DNA of 36,506 nucleotides. Source: an uncultured Nitrospira sp. Lineage in GTDB: Bacteria; Nitrospirota; Nitrospiria; Nitrospirales; Nitrospiraceae. A model generated the notes under the pieces. The model searched no databases. It saw nothing but the letters and a program-made list of their open reading frames with translations, and had not been told where the DNA came from. The stretch is from NCBI GenBank assembly GCA_902500715.1, contig CABVRO010000023.1:1-36506 (forward strand), read 5' to 3'. Shown piece after piece: positions 15,446-25,796 of the stretch. Within the stretch, counting starts at the first letter, position 1, and the number at the start of each line of letters is the position of its first letter. Position numbers and translations under genes: made by a program.

Positions 15446-17758
15446 TTACTTAATGGCGACGGCTTTGACTTCTTTGTAAGTCGTGTGCCCCTGCAGCACC
15501 TTCTGGATCCCATCCTGGACCAGAGTCGTCATGCCTTCCGACATGCCGGCCTTGAGCATTTCATCGGTTTTCGCTTTGTTTTGAATCAACTTCTTCATCT
15601 GGTCTGTGCCCAGGAGCAGTTCGTGTAATGCCACGCGCCCCTTCAGCCCCGTTCGATTGCAGGTGTCGCAGCCCTTCCCTCGGTACAGCCTGAAATTGGC
15701 GTCGAATGTGACCCCCAGCGTGTCCCAATATTCAGGGCCATATCCCAAACGCAGTTCTTCGTACTCTTCTTTTGACGGCTGATACGCCTCGCGACAATCT
15801 TTGCAGATCCGTCTGGCCAGACGTTGGGCGAGCACTCCCAGCATGGCGTCGGCAAAACTGAACGAGTCGCAGCCCATGTCGAGCAGACGGGTGATGGTTT
15901 CCACCGCGCTGTTGGTGTGCAAGGTGCTGAGGACCAAGTGACCGGTCAGCGAGGCCTCGATGCCCGTGTCCGCAGTTTCTTTGTCCCGCATTTCTCCGAC
16001 CATGATGACATCCGGATCGGCCCGGAGAAATGCGCGCATGGCGGCGGCGAAGGTGAATCCGATTTTGGAATGCACCTGCACCTGCCGAAGCCCATATTGC
16101 GTGATTTCGACGGGGTCTTCCGCTGTCCAGATCTTGATGTCCGGCGTATTGATGTAACCCAGCACCGAGTGCAGCGTGGTGGTTTTGCCCGATCCGGTCG
16201 GTCCGACGCAGAGAATGATGCCGTAGGGCTTTTCGGCGATACTTTTGATTTCGCGCAGATTCCGGTCGGAGAATCCCATTTTGTCCACCGGCAACGGTTC
16301 GCTCGCGGCCAGAATACGCATGACCACGTCTTCGTTGTAGCCGGCGGTCGGAATGGTGGCAACGCGCAGCTCGATTTCCTTGTTCTCGCCGATCTTAAAT
16401 TTGATCTTTCCGTCCTGCGGCTTTCTCCGTTCGGCAATGTCGAGACTGGCCATGATCTTGAGCCTGGAGACGATGGCGCGGCGATAGCTTGGTGGGATCT
16501 TCATGTATTCGAAGCAATCGCCGTCGACCCGGAACCGCACGAGGGTATCGCGCTTTTCACCGTAAGGTTCGATGTGAATATCGGAGGTGCCTTGCCGGAA
16601 AGCGTCCGCGATGATCTGATTGGCCAGACGCACGATGGCATTGTCGTTTTCGTCGAGTCCTGCACTGGACGCGTCTTCCTGCGCCTCAAGTTGGGATTCG
16701 TTCACCAGTTCGCCGAGAATGTCCGAGACATTCTCGTTCATCTTGTTGGTGATGTCCGGAGTTCCGGTCGTGCTCGCAAGGAAGAGCGAAATATCGCGAC
16801 GAAGACTGACCGCAAAGCGGATGTTCAGTCCGGGAAAGGTGCGTTTGATGTCCTGGACGCGATCCAGATCGCCGGGATCGTCGGTCAGAATTTCAATCGC
16901 CGCGCGGTCCCGCTTGAGCGGCATCCAGTGATTTTTCTTGAGGTAGTCGACATTGAGGTTTTTGAGCAGTTCGATATCGACGATCGTCCGCTCGTTGTAT
17001 TCGATGTAGGGGCATTTGTGAAAGTTGGCGAGCGACTTGCCGAGTTCCGCTTTGGGCACTTTATATTTTTCGATGAGCAGCGACTCGATGTCGGTGGTCC
17101 CTTTTTTGGCCTCCGCGAGCGCATTGTCCAAATCGTTCTGCGAGAGTTTTCCGTTGGTCAGTAGATAGTCGAATTTTGAGGGGGGCTTCTTCGACGTTTT
17201 TCTGAGCGCATAAAAGGCCGTGCCTAATGCCTTGGCGATCTCGGCGACACATTCCTCGTCTTTGCGCGTGAACCGTCCGCCGCTCTTCTTGTTGAGCAGC
17301 TGGATGACTCCCATGAGATATTTGTTCTCGGCGACGACAGGGTAAGCGAGCACCTGTTTGGTCTTGAAGCCGGTGTTTTTGTCGTAGGAGGCATCGTGGG
17401 AGAGCGAGGGGTGGATCGCGCTGAGTTCAACCGGACTGTAAGCGTCGCCGACATTGACCGGGCGAAGATACTTGGCGCAGAACCCGGCAAGACTTTGTTC
17501 GGTGATCGGGGTGCGGACTTCCTGAACGGTATCGAGATGGGGAATTTTAGAGAAGATCTCTTTCTTTTCCGAGTCCACCACGAAGAGCGTGAGATCCTCA
17601 GCGTCGAAACAGCTCAAGATGTCATGGCGCAGATCCAGCAAGATCTGGTCGACATCCGCCGCCGCGAGTATTTGCGCACTGATCCGCTTGACGTTTTCCG
17701 CGTTACCGGATTTGAGAGTCGCGTCGCCTAGACCGGGCAGCGGGGCTTTGGGCTGCAT
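15446..17758 (-). CDS. GAF-domain GspE/PilB-like secretion or pilus assembly ATPase
   Basis: A hexameric ATPase of the type II secretion / type IV pilus family. The 770-residue protein carries an N-terminal GAF domain (about residues 30-185), a MshEN-like N-terminal domain (about 200-330) and the T2SE ATPase core. Walker A is GPTGSGKT near residue 518, Walker B DPDVIMVGEMRD near 584, with the His box GHLVLSTLHTNSA. A tetracysteine zinc element is present (CKDC near 654, CDTC near 697). The start is ATG 17758, with GGAG eight bases upstream; the TTG one codon earlier is less likely. The GAF domain is unusual for GspE and suggests ligand-controlled activity. No other pilus or secretion genes lie nearby. 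Confidence 0.9.
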   Translation of the reverse strand: MQPKAPLPGLGDATLKSGNAENVKRISAQILAAADVDQILLDLRHDILSCFDAEDLTLFVVDSEKKEIFSKIPHLDTVQEVRTPITEQSLAGFCAKYLRPVNVGDAYSPVELSAIHPSLSHDASYDKNTGFKTKQVLAYPVVAENKYLMGVIQLLNKKSGGRFTRKDEECVAEIAKALGTAFYALRKTSKKPPSKFDYLLTNGKLSQNDLDNALAEAKKGTTDIESLLIEKYKVPKAELGKSLANFHKCPYIEYNERTIVDIELLKNLNVDYLKKNHWMPLKRDRAAIEILTDDPGDLDRVQDIKRTFPGLNIRFAVSLRRDISLFLASTTGTPDITNKMNENVSDILGELVNESQLEAQEDASSAGLDENDNAIVRLANQIIADAFRQGTSDIHIEPYGEKRDTLVRFRVDGDCFEYMKIPPSYRRAIVSRLKIMASLDIAERRKPQDGKIKFKIGENKEIELRVATIPTAGYNEDVVMRILAASEPLPVDKMGFSDRNLREIKSIAEKPYGIILCVGPTGSGKTTTLHSVLGYINTPDIKIWTAEDPVEITQYGLRQVQVHSKIGFTFAAAMRAFLRADPDVIMVGEMRDKETADTGIEASLTGHLVLSTLHTNSAVETITRLLDMGCDSFSFADAMLGVLAQRLARRICKDCREAYQPSKEEYEELRLGYGPEYWDTLGVTFDANFRLYRGKGCDTCNRTGLKGRVALHELLLGTDQMKKLIQNKAKTDEMLKAGMSEGMTTLVQDGIQKVLQGHTTYKEVKAVAIK

Positions 17759-17841
17759 CAAGTTGTCTCCAAAACGGCTCGTGCAGAGGGCGGTTGCGGT
17801 ATCGACCGGGATCCGAACGCCGGGCTTCTTCTGTGTGAGTC

Positions 17842-17869
17842 AGTGTATCGCAATGCGCCGCCAAGGCAA
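17842..17869 (-). promoter_or_regulatory. Candidate promoter of the GAF-GspE gene
   Basis: On the minus strand TTGCCT (17864-17869) and TACACT (17842-17847) are 16 bases apart, about 85 bases before the ATG. Both boxes are partial matches. Confidence 0.35.
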
Positions 17870-17970
17870 GTAAAAGACACTTCCTAGACCGGTTCTGCCG
17901 ATCGGGTGAGGATGTATGCGCAGAAGAGAAGTTCTGTGGGGAAATAAACGATGGAACCGGTTGATGGAGC

Positions 17971-18165
17971 TAGCCCGCCTTATTCATGACGGTTCGTCGC
18001 GAAAGTGCGGAGTCGCGAAGCGAGACGGGCGCGCGGAGCCGTGAGGGAGGAAGGCATCCTTGAGCAGGATGTCGATAGACCGAGCGGCGAGCCCACCCGC
18101 CGACAGGCTGGTCGCAGCTGCGAATCCGCGCTTGCAGCAGAAGCGCTCATGAATAATGCGGGCTA
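17971..18165. repeat. MITE-like inverted-repeat element, copy C
   Basis: A 195-bp element with ends TAGCCCGCCTTATTCATGA and, inverted, TAGCCCGCATTATTCATGA, differing at one base. Its interior differs from copies A and B but also folds back: a hairpin CATCCT / AGGATG (18055-18071) and a 12-bp palindrome TCGCAGCTGCGA (18112-18123). The right end touches proS: the TAG stop of proS (18163-18165, read on the minus strand) is the terminal TAG of the element. It occupies most of the gap between proS and the GAF-GspE gene. Confidence 0.85.
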
Positions 18166-19869
18166 GGAAGCAGCTTTCAGGAATGAGGACAGCAGGGAGA
18201 CGACCTGGTCGGGAGCGATTTTTTGGGTCTCGCCGGTATGACGCAGTTTAAGCTCGACCTGGCCTTGCGCCAACCCTTTCTCACCGATGACCAAATGATA
18301 GGGGGCACCGATCAGATCGGCGTCGTTGAACTTGACCCCGGCCCGCTCGTCACGGTCGTCCCACAAGACTTCGATACCGGCCTCCTGCATGGCGCGATAG
18401 AGGGTCTCGGCTAACTGCGTGACTGGTTGAGACTGGCTGAGCGGCAACAGGGTGACATGGAAGGGCGCGATGGGAACCGGCCACTTGATGCCTTTCGCAT
18501 CGTGATTCTGCTCAACCGAAGCCGCAGCGGTTCGGCTCACGCCGATTCCGTAACAGCCCATGACCGCCAGCTGTTCCTGTCCCTGCGCATCCAGGAAGGT
18601 GGCCTTCATCGCCTGGCTGTACTTTGTCCCCAACATAAAGACATGGCCGACTTCGATCCCCTTGGCCGTCTTCAGGGTGCCGTCTTTGCGAGGTGAGCAA
18701 TCACCGGCGCGTGCATTGCGGAGATCGGCAAACTGATCCACCTTGAAATCGCGCTCCCAGTTGGCGTCTACGAAATGGGTGTCGGCCCGGTTGGCTCCGA
18801 CGACGAAGTTGGCCATGGCCTTCACGGCCCAGTCCCCCAGGATGCGGACCTGCTTCAATCCGACCGGCCCAACGAATCCGACCGGCGCGCCCGTGAGGCC
18901 GGGAACCAGCTCGGGTTTCAGCAGTTCGATCTCCGGGACACCCAGGAGGCGTTTGACCTTGATCTCATTGACGTCATGATCGCCGCGGACCAGGACGGCG
19001 ACCGTCTCTGTGCCCGTGCTGTAGAGCAGCGTCTTGACCAGCTGTCGCGGCTCAATTTTCAGGAATGCCGTGACTTCCTCGACGGTTCGTCGGTTCGGAG
19101 TAGAGACCGGCGTGAGCGGACGGTGAGTCGAAGTGTCGGCGGTATCCGGCGGGAGGACTTCGGCGCGTTCGACATTGGCGGCGTAGGTGCCGTCCTCGCT
19201 ATAGACGATCGTCTCCTCGCCGGTCTCCGCCAGCACCATGAACTCATGCGAAGAGGTGCCTCCGATCAACCCGGTGTCGGCTTCCACAGGACGGAAGGTG
19301 AGGCCGCAGCGCGTGAAGATGCGGTTGTACGCGTCGTACATTTTTTGATAATTCAGCCTGGCCCCGGCTTCATCCCGGTCGAAGCTGTACGCGTCCTTCA
19401 TGATGAATTCACGGCCGCGCATCAACCCGAAGCGTGGACGGATCTCGTCACGGAACTTGGTCTGGATCTGATAGAAATTCAACGGCATCTGCCGGTAGGA
19501 GCGAACTTCCCGGCGGAAGAGATCGGTGATCACTTCCTCGTGTGTCGGCCCGAGGCAGAAATCGCGCTCGTGCCGGTCCTTGAACCGGAGCAGCTCCTTG
19601 CCATAGAAGTCCCAGCGTCCGGTTTCTCGCCACAGCTCCGCCGGAGAGGCGACGGGCATGAGCAGTTCCTGCGCTCCCGCCCGATTCATCTCTTCGCGAA
19701 CGATGCGCTCGATTTTACGGAGCACTCGTAGGCCCAGCGGGAGATAGGTGTAGATTCCGGCCGCGACTTTCCGGATCAGGCCGGCGCGCAGCATGAGGCG
19801 ATGGCTGACCGTTTCAGCCTCGCCTGGATCTTCTCGCAATGTGGGGATAAGGGTTTCGGAAACGCGCAT
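18163..19869 (-). CDS. proS: Prolyl-tRNA synthetase, bacterial type with editing domain
   Basis: Charges tRNA-Pro with proline; class II synthetase. The 568-residue protein has the bacterial ProS layout: N-terminal catalytic part with GLRVLRKIERIVREEM and motif 2 around FRDEIRPRFGLMRGREFIMKD (about residue 140-160), the INS editing domain (about 230-390), the motif 3 region CYGIGVSRTAAA, and the anticodon-binding domain at the end. It starts at ATG 19869, six bases after the rseP stop, and is the last gene of the uppS-cdsA-dxr-rseP-proS operon. Its stop codon is provided by the end of repeat element C. Confidence 0.96.
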   Translation of the reverse strand: MRVSETLIPTLREDPGEAETVSHRLMLRAGLIRKVAAGIYTYLPLGLRVLRKIERIVREEMNRAGAQELLMPVASPAELWRETGRWDFYGKELLRFKDRHERDFCLGPTHEEVITDLFRREVRSYRQMPLNFYQIQTKFRDEIRPRFGLMRGREFIMKDAYSFDRDEAGARLNYQKMYDAYNRIFTRCGLTFRPVEADTGLIGGTSSHEFMVLAETGEETIVYSEDGTYAANVERAEVLPPDTADTSTHRPLTPVSTPNRRTVEEVTAFLKIEPRQLVKTLLYSTGTETVAVLVRGDHDVNEIKVKRLLGVPEIELLKPELVPGLTGAPVGFVGPVGLKQVRILGDWAVKAMANFVVGANRADTHFVDANWERDFKVDQFADLRNARAGDCSPRKDGTLKTAKGIEVGHVFMLGTKYSQAMKATFLDAQGQEQLAVMGCYGIGVSRTAAASVEQNHDAKGIKWPVPIAPFHVTLLPLSQSQPVTQLAETLYRAMQEAGIEVLWDDRDERAGVKFNDADLIGAPYHLVIGEKGLAQGQVELKLRHTGETQKIAPDQVVSLLSSFLKAAS

Positions 19870-19875
19870 GTGGGT

Positions 19876-21267
19876 TTATGGGGAAATCAGCCGCTCGATA
19901 TCGTTCCAGAACGCAAAAATCATGATGCCGACCAGGAGAACCAGTCCCACCTGTTGTGCCAGTTCTCGCTGCCGATCTTCAAGTGGTTTTCTGCGAATGG
20001 CCTCAATAAAAAAGAACAGAAGGTGCCCTCCGTCCAAAATGGGAATGGGCAGGAGGTTGAGTACGCCCAGATTGATGCTGAGCATGGCCATCAAGAACAC
20101 CAGGCTGGAGGTACCCTGTTCAGCGGCGTCCCCTGCGGTCTTGGCAATCGTGAGCGGTCCGCCGATGTTCTTGCGGGAGATGTCCCCCGTGATGATTTTG
20201 TAGATGCCCACCACCGTCAGTTCGGTCCAGCCCCAGGTGGCCTGCGCGCCCAGCCATGGTGCTTTGAGCGGCTCGTTCGTCTGCAGAATGGTTTGGTTTT
20301 GGGCGGAAATGCCGATCTTGCCGACTTCGGTCGGCTTTCCTTCCACGGTGGCCTTCTCGCCCATCGGCGTGACGGAGAGCGTTTGGGCGGTGCCGCCTCG
20401 TTGAATATCAAATTGGAGTGCGCGGTTCGGGCTTTCCCGCACGAGGGCGGTCATTTGCGACCAGGTGAAGATATCGTGTCCATCGATTCGGACGACGCGA
20501 TCGCCAGCCGATAAACCTGCAGCCTGTGCGCGAGACCCCGGGATCACGGCCGTGATGACCGGCGCCCGCTCCTCAATGCCAAGCTGGAAAATGGTCGTTG
20601 GTTTGCCGTTGTCCTGCACGGTCGTTTTGCTCGGGGCGACGAGGACGGTTTTAATCTGTTCCCCGCGCGTGAGGTCGAGGGTGAGTTGTTTCCCGTTGCT
20701 CTGAACGATGTATTTCAGGAGTTCAGCGTTGGTCGAGATCTCTTTGTCATTCACCCGGATGATGCGGTCGCCGGGTTTCAACCCTGCCTGGTCGGCCGGC
20801 GATCCAGGGAGTACGGCTTCGACTTCAGGAATGATGTCCTTGAAGCTGGGGACCGGCAGCGTATAGCCCAGTCCGATATAGGCGGTGTAAATGAGATAGG
20901 CGAGGATAAAGTTGAAGATTGGACCGGCTGCGACGATGAGTGTCTTGCCCCACAGCGACTGATGGACAAACGCCCGTTTCTTGTCTTCCGGTGTCAGGGT
21001 TTCGTGCTCGTCTTCGCCGAAGAGCTTCACATATCCGCCCAGGGGCACGACCGACAACAGATATTCCGTTTCTCCGATCTGGCGCCCGAAAATCTTCGGC
21101 CCAAACCCGAGCGAAAACTTCAGGACTTTCACCCCGACCCAGCGCGCAGCGAGAAAATGTCCCATTTCGTGAAAGGCGACGAGGACGCCCAACACCACCA
21201 GGAACGGAAGCGCCCAGTGGGTCAGAAGCGACACCACATCAGGAGACCAGGCAAAGGCTGTTCCCAC
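19876..21267 (-). CDS. rseP: RseP site-2 intramembrane zinc metalloprotease
   Basis: Cuts membrane-spanning substrates such as anti-sigma factors within the inner membrane, in the envelope stress response. The 463-residue protein has the zinc motif HEMGH in its first membrane segment (His33, Glu34, His37), two PDZ domains (about residues 125-200 and 215-300) with GLKPGDRIIRVN and GLSAGDRVVRIDG, and the C-terminal membrane part with NLLPIPILDGGHLL, which supplies the third zinc ligand. It starts with GTG at 21267, backed by AAGGAG eight bases upstream. It is 25 bases downstream of dxr. The substrate in this organism is unknown. Confidence 0.95.
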   Translation of the reverse strand: MGTAFAWSPDVVSLLTHWALPFLVVLGVLVAFHEMGHFLAARWVGVKVLKFSLGFGPKIFGRQIGETEYLLSVVPLGGYVKLFGEDEHETLTPEDKKRAFVHQSLWGKTLIVAAGPIFNFILAYLIYTAYIGLGYTLPVPSFKDIIPEVEAVLPGSPADQAGLKPGDRIIRVNDKEISTNAELLKYIVQSNGKQLTLDLTRGEQIKTVLVAPSKTTVQDNGKPTTIFQLGIEERAPVITAVIPGSRAQAAGLSAGDRVVRIDGHDIFTWSQMTALVRESPNRALQFDIQRGGTAQTLSVTPMGEKATVEGKPTEVGKIGISAQNQTILQTNEPLKAPWLGAQATWGWTELTVVGIYKIITGDISRKNIGGPLTIAKTAGDAAEQGTSSLVFLMAMLSINLGVLNLLPIPILDGGHLLFFFIEAIRRKPLEDRQRELAQQVGLVLLVGIMIFAFWNDIERLISP

Positions 21268-21292
21268 AACAACACTCCTTGGGTTCAGGGTA

Positions 21293-22453
21293 TTACCGCG
21301 TCAAGGCATGCACAAGAGACTCGGCTTTGTCGCGAGCCCAGCGATCGGCTTCCAGCGCATCGTCGAGGCCGTCGATCGGACGCGGCGCATGAGACTCCAT
21401 TGTACTCCGAATAATCTCCGGAATATCGAGAAAACGAATTCCGTTCTGAAGGAATGCTTCCACGGCCACTTCGTTGGCGGCATTCATCGTCGCCGGCATG
21501 GTTCCACCGATCCGCAACGCCTCATACCCGAGCTGCAAACAGGGGAATCGCTCATGGTCGGGCTTGAAAAATGTCAAGGTACTGATTTCCGTCAGGTCGA
21601 GAGACGGAAGGTCTAACGGCATCCGTTCAGGATACCGCATGGCATAAGAAATCGGTGTTCGCATATCGGGAAGGCCCAACTGCGCAATCACCGACCGGTC
21701 TGTGTATTCTACCAGTGAATGGATGATGCTCTCGCGATGCACCAGGACCTCAATCTGCGTCTCGGGAATATCGAAGAGCCAGCGCGCCTCAATGACCTCC
21801 AGCCCTTTGTTCATCAGGGTGGCCGAGTCGATCGTGATCTTGGAGCCCATTTTCCAGTTCGGGTGCTGCAGGGCGCGCTCAGGACTGACGTCTTGAAGTT
21901 GCTCGCGGGAGAAGCCCCAGAGCGGGCCTCCAGACGCGGTCAGAATGATGCGTTTGACGTCTTCGCGCCGATGCCCTTCGAGAGACTGGAAGATGGCGCT
22001 GTGTTCGCTGTCGATGGGGAAAATGCGGACGTGATGTTTCTTGGCTTCTGCCTGCATCAATGCGCCGGCCATGACCATCGGCTCTTTGTTGGCGAGCGCG
22101 ATCTGTTTGCCGGCTCGAATGGCCGCCAGCGTCGGAAGTAGCCCTGCGCCGCCGACGATGGCGGAAATGACCAGTTCAGCGTCCTCTGACTGCGCGACTT
22201 CGGCCACGCCTTCGTCACCGGCAAGAATCTTGACGGGGAGGTCGGTGCATCGATCGCGCAATCTTGCCGCCGCCGCCTCGTTGGCGAGCGCCGCGAAGGC
22301 AGGACGGAACTTGCGGATCTGCGCCTCGAGTTTCTCGTCGTTCGAGCCGGCGGTCAGGCCGACCACGCGAAACTCTTGCGGAAACCGGTCCACGATATCG
22401 AGCGTGTTCGTTCCGATCGAGCCGGTCGAACCAAGAATGACGATGTTTTTCAT
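21293..22453 (-). CDS. dxr: 1-deoxy-D-xylulose 5-phosphate reductoisomerase
   Basis: Second step of the MEP pathway: converts DXP to 2-C-methyl-D-erythritol 4-phosphate with NADPH. It feeds isoprenoids used by UppS and by the squalene genes in this window. The 386-residue protein has the NADPH motif ILGSTGSIGTNTL near the start, the metal-binding PIDSEHSAIFQ, TASGGPLWG, and the conserved block HPNWKMGSKITIDSATLMNK. The ATG at 22453 is chosen because GGAG lies six bases upstream and the NADPH motif begins immediately. A GTG at 22489 would overlap the cdsA stop and add 12 residues not typical of the family. Confidence 0.96.
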   Translation of the reverse strand: MKNIVILGSTGSIGTNTLDIVDRFPQEFRVVGLTAGSNDEKLEAQIRKFRPAFAALANEAAAARLRDRCTDLPVKILAGDEGVAEVAQSEDAELVISAIVGGAGLLPTLAAIRAGKQIALANKEPMVMAGALMQAEAKKHHVRIFPIDSEHSAIFQSLEGHRREDVKRIILTASGGPLWGFSREQLQDVSPERALQHPNWKMGSKITIDSATLMNKGLEVIEARWLFDIPETQIEVLVHRESIIHSLVEYTDRSVIAQLGLPDMRTPISYAMRYPERMPLDLPSLDLTEISTLTFFKPDHERFPCLQLGYEALRIGGTMPATMNAANEVAVEAFLQNGIRFLDIPEIIRSTMESHAPRPIDGLDDALEADRWARDKAESLVHALTR

Positions 22454-22485
22454 AGCGTGCTCCAGAACGGGGGGACAATCATCTG

Positions 22486-23334
22486 TCACCCGTTGTTGAC
22501 GATCGTGACATAGTAGTAAAAGGCCGGGCCGGTGAACAAGAGGCTATCCAGGCGATCCAGCATACCTCCATGGCCCGGGATCAGGGCCCCCGAGTCTTTG
22601 AATCCCGCACTGCGTTTCATGGCCGATTCCGCCAGGTCGCCGATGAGGCCGGTGATGGTGAGGATCATCCCAAGCGCCAGGCAATCCACCAGCGAGAAAG
22701 CGGGTAGGAACCAGGCACGCGCGAAGACGGCCATCAGGCAGGCGAGGACGAGGCCACCTGCCAATCCCTCGTAGGTTTTCTTCGGGCTGATGACCGGCGC
22801 CAGCGCGTGCCGTCCCATGGACTTTCCCGCCACATAGGCGCCGGTATCACCGGCCCACGTGACCAGGAAGACGAAGAAAATCAGCAGGGCGCCGTCCGGC
22901 AGCCCTCTCGTGAGCACCAGATAGCTGAGCGTGAGGCCGAGATAGAGCACGCCCATCATCAGCACCATGCCGTCCGTGAGCGAGTCGCGCAGCGACTTTC
23001 CTGAGAGCAGGGGCATGCAGAGCGCAATCGCCAGGGTCCCGAGCAAGACCGTACGGTCGGTGACGAGGGTCGGCCACTGTGCGCTGCCGATCAAGAGTCC
23101 GGTCGCTCCGACGCCCAGCCAGCACCACCATGGCCAAGGGGCCTGTCCCAAATGGAGCCGATAAAACTCCCCAACTGCGAGCATGCCGGCAATCGCGGCC
23201 AGGCCCATGAACGCGATCGCGCCAAGATCGTGGACGAGGTAATAAAAGATCGGCAGAAACACCGCGGCCGCCAGTACACGACGAACCGTTTCGGATGAAG
23301 ATCGTGGTCGAGCGCTGTCCCGTGTGGGCGGCAT
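22486..23334 (-). CDS. cdsA: Phosphatidate cytidylyltransferase
   Basis: Makes CDP-diacylglycerol from phosphatidic acid and CTP, the branch point of phospholipid synthesis, in the inner membrane. The 282-residue protein has about eight hydrophobic segments and the CdsA signature near its C-terminus, SAMKRSAGFKDSGALIPGHG followed by GMLDRLD. The start is uncertain: ATG 23334 is used, with a weak GAGAAG before it; a GTG at 23370 would place the start seven bases after the uppS stop. It lies between uppS and dxr in the usual gene order. Confidence 0.94.
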   Translation of the reverse strand: MPPTRDSARPRSSSETVRRVLAAAVFLPIFYYLVHDLGAIAFMGLAAIAGMLAVGEFYRLHLGQAPWPWWCWLGVGATGLLIGSAQWPTLVTDRTVLLGTLAIALCMPLLSGKSLRDSLTDGMVLMMGVLYLGLTLSYLVLTRGLPDGALLIFFVFLVTWAGDTGAYVAGKSMGRHALAPVISPKKTYEGLAGGLVLACLMAVFARAWFLPAFSLVDCLALGMILTITGLIGDLAESAMKRSAGFKDSGALIPGHGGMLDRLDSLLFTGPAFYYYVTIVNNG

Positions 23335-23377
23335 AGTCTTCTCGCACTGAAAAGCTCCCTGTTTCACCACGGAGAAG

Positions 23378-24163
23378 CTAGGAGGAGACGCTGCTGAGCA
23401 CCCGGCCGAAGCGGCGTTCGCGCCGCTGGTATTCGATCAGCGCGACCAACGTTTCGCGCCGCCGGAAATCAGGCCAGAGTGTCGGGGTGAAGTACAGTTC
23501 CGTATAGGCCAGTTGCCACAACAGGAAATTGCTGATGCGCGTTTCGCCGCTGGTGCGGATCAGGAGGTCCGGATCGGGCAGGTGATGGGTGTACAGAGCC
23601 TGTTGCATGGCCTGTTCATCGATCTGATCCGGTGAAAGCCGGCCGCTCTGCACGGCTCGGGCGAGTGCTTTGGCGGCATCGACCAGTTCCGCACGGCCAC
23701 CGTAGCTCAAGGCCACATTGAGGATCAGTTTGTCCGAGTGGGCGGTTTCCTGCTCCGTCGTCCGGACCCATTGTAAAGCGGAGGGGGGAAGGGCCGTGAC
23801 CCGACCGATGGTCTGAAAGCGCACGCCTTTTTCAACCAGGCTGGATCGCTCTGTGGACAAATAATGTTCCAGCAGGCCCATCAACGCAGTGATTTCCTGG
23901 GCGGGCCGGTTCCAATTTTCCTGCGAAAACGCATAAATCGTCAGCACCTTGATCCCCAGTTCCAGAGATAGAGAGATCAGTTCCCGTACGGACTTGATGC
24001 CTTCCTGGTGTCCGGCAATGCGCGGGAGGCCCCGCAGCTCGGCCCAACGGCCGTTGCCGTCCATAATCACGGCTAAATGTTTCGGCAGCAGGTCCGGTTC
24101 GAGTTGCGAGAGCAGATCAGAGTCGGGGGCAGGCTCGATATCGCGTGATCGAGAATCGTTCAT
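23378..24163 (-). CDS. uppS: Undecaprenyl diphosphate synthase (cis-prenyltransferase)
   Basis: Condenses isopentenyl units onto farnesyl diphosphate to make the C55 lipid carrier used for peptidoglycan and O-antigen. The 261-residue protein has the catalytic MDGNGRWA (Asp35), the AFSQENWNRP motif, and the C-terminal signatures DLLIRTSGETRISNF and LLWQLAYTELYF. The N-terminal 25 residues before the catalytic block are acidic and slightly longer than usual. It is the first gene of the operon and has a good promoter at 24221-24249. Its ribosome binding site is weak. Confidence 0.96.
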   Translation of the reverse strand: MNDSRSRDIEPAPDSDLLSQLEPDLLPKHLAVIMDGNGRWAELRGLPRIAGHQEGIKSVRELISLSLELGIKVLTIYAFSQENWNRPAQEITALMGLLEHYLSTERSSLVEKGVRFQTIGRVTALPPSALQWVRTTEQETAHSDKLILNVALSYGGRAELVDAAKALARAVQSGRLSPDQIDEQAMQQALYTHHLPDPDLLIRTSGETRISNFLLWQLAYTELYFTPTLWPDFRRRETLVALIEYQRRERRFGRVLSSVSS

Positions 24164-24220
24164 GGAACGGCGTGAGCACCTTTTTTCTTAAACTATGTGG
24201 ATCCTCGGGGAAGTAAAGCG

Positions 24221-24249
24221 AGTCTAGCGGTGGGGTCCGGGAAAGTCAA
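24221..24249 (-). promoter_or_regulatory. Promoter of the uppS-cdsA-dxr-rseP-proS operon
   Basis: On the minus strand TTGACT (24244-24249) and TAGACT (24221-24226) are 17 bases apart, close to sigma-70 consensus. Transcription would start near 24214, about 50 bases before uppS. It diverges from the tldD promoter, 52 bases away. Confidence 0.65.
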
Positions 24250-24300
24250 ACAGTATTTCCCAATTTCGCTGTATTTGCAGATGGTTCGAGCGTGCTTGCA

Positions 24301-24330
24301 TTGCGCCTCCTGAAAAGAGTGCGTTATACT
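24301..24330 (+). promoter_or_regulatory. Promoter of tldD-tldE
   Basis: TTGCGC (24301-24306) and TATACT (24325-24330) are 18 bases apart. The transcript would begin near 24337, about 20 bases before the tldD ATG, with the GAGAGGAG ribosome binding site just after its start. Confidence 0.6.
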
Positions 24331-24357
24331 CACGCACCGTACGAGAGGAGTACCTGC

Positions 24358-25794
<1,437 letters not shown>

Positions 25795-25796
25795 CC

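Noticed and set aside
15824..17164. A 446-codon plus-strand open frame antisense to the GAF-GspE gene
   Set aside because: Long antisense frames are common in GC-rich genes; the minus-strand protein has complete catalytic motifs, the plus-strand reading has none.
17881..17970. Possible operator from repeated ACCGGTT motifs before the GAF-GspE gene
   Set aside because: Only two copies in different contexts and too short to distinguish from chance in GC-rich DNA.
18775..19731. A 318-codon plus-strand open frame antisense to proS
   Set aside because: Shadow of the proS codon pattern; no start signal or domain.
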